Source: Henricia sp. BOLD:AAB3569 (lineage: Eukaryota; Echinodermata; Asteroidea; Spinulosida; Echinasteridae). Taken from it: a DNA stretch of 64,000 nt. Below the pieces are notes generated by a model. That model was not told where the DNA came from. It was given only the letters and a program-made list of their open reading frames with translations, and made no database searches. Each line of letters begins with the position of its first letter. Position 1 is the stretch's first letter. This document shows positions 63,468 to 64,000 of the stretch, one piece after another. The stretch spans positions 821,001-885,000 of the forward strand of contig JBBELK010000691.1 in the NCBI GenBank assembly GCA_037783545.1. The letters run 5' to 3'. The translations under genes and the position numbers were made by a program.

Positions 63468-64000
63468 CTGATAGGTAAAATCATTTCAAGGTATTAGCAT
63501 CTAGTCTACTCTGCCATTTTCCCCTTGGGGAGAGACAAAAATATCTCAAAAGAAATACAATAAATCAAACTTCAAGGGAATCGGTTCACATCTTGATTCC
63601 TCATTCCCAAATTGGAATCTATTCTAATCAACTCAATCCAGCGAGGATTTACTTAAGGAATGTGACTTGTTTCGGGATTCCCAGAAAGATATTTGTCAAA
63701 AACCACTGAGAAAAAAGCAAAGATTCAGGAAAACCCAGAAGAAAAAAACATCCTTGTGCTGTATACATTTACCTTGGAAGTGGCTTTATACAACCAAACC
63801 AACCTTTGGGGCTGTCCATAAAGTACGTACGCACGGAGGGAGGGAGGGGGAGACGGTGTTGGAGCCAATGCGTACACCCAACATTAAGGCATATGGGTGA
63901 CGTCACGGAATATGCGTACAGGGGGAGAGGGGGGTCTAAAAAGTTGCCATTTTGTGCGTACGTACTTTATGTATGGATGCTTTTTCCGGATTTAACAAGG
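63468..64000. other. CLCC1 intron continuing past the window edge
   Basis: No further CLCC1 exon (the conserved N-terminal part with the signal peptide) could be found here on the minus strand. The stretch holds ordinary AT-rich intron sequence and the inverted-repeat element at 63809-63980. Confidence 0.6.
63809..63980. mobile_element. MITE, family O
   Basis: GGCTGTCCATAAAGTACGTA and TACGTACTTTATGTATGGA(T) form terminal inverted repeats that extend inward as CGCAC/GTGCG. A G-rich GGAGGGAGGGAGGGGGAGAC tract and an imperfect inner repetition of ATATG(G/C)GT lie between them. Confidence 0.8.

Overview
This window is animal nuclear DNA. Its genes are broken into many short exons by canonical GT-AG introns. 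The gene set (ERMP1, CLCC1, LRRC42, R3HDM4, CAAP1 and a dystrophin-family gene) is typical of deuterostomes. The compact, almost vertebrate-like proteins and the very dense palindromic MITEs and tRNA-derived SINEs suggest a marine invertebrate deuterostome, perhaps an echinoderm. The phylum is my inference and is not proven by the sequence. I see no prokaryotic operons, phage or CRISPR.

Layout. (1) 1-4758: no gene, only repeats, including a 437-bp palindromic MITE and a 20-21-bp array of GGATCATGATCC palindromes just 3' of CAAP1. (2) 4759-11254, minus: CAAP1, 6 coding exons, 643 aa. (3) 14673-19900, minus: R3HDM4, 8 exons, 290 aa. (4) 20588-24049, plus: LRRC42, 5 exons, 551 aa, head-to-head with R3HDM4 across a 687-bp CpG-containing interval. 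(5) 24050-27196: repeats. (6) 27197-47003, minus: ERMP1, 13 exons, 899 aa, peptidase motifs intact. (7) 47700-55511, minus: a short dystrophin-family gene of 17 exons and 789 aa, best matched to dystrotelin (DYTN), but starting with a WW domain. (8) 55512-58002: CpG-rich DYTN promoter and repeats. (9) 58003-63467 and beyond the right edge, minus: the 3' six exons (654 aa) of CLCC1.

Every exon chain was assembled by hand. Splice sites and codon phases agree throughout, and each total is a multiple of three. The neighbours do not look like a functional cluster. ERMP1 and CLCC1 both act in the ER membrane, but CAAP1, R3HDM4, LRRC42 and DYTN have unrelated roles. Introns and spacers are largely made of at least a dozen inverted-repeat (MITE-like) families, several nested in or abutting one another, plus tRNA-derived SINEs and two decayed non-LTR retrotransposon pieces.

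The points most worth a second look are: the WW-bearing dystrotelin; a partial duplicate of ERMP1 exon 2 that could act as a poison exon; a LINE whose microsatellite tail supplies the tract before an ERMP1 splice acceptor; MITEs within 13-31 bp of splice donors; a pair of equal-length (437 bp) palindromic MITEs 53 kb apart; and several MITE families sharing a TATAGACC end.
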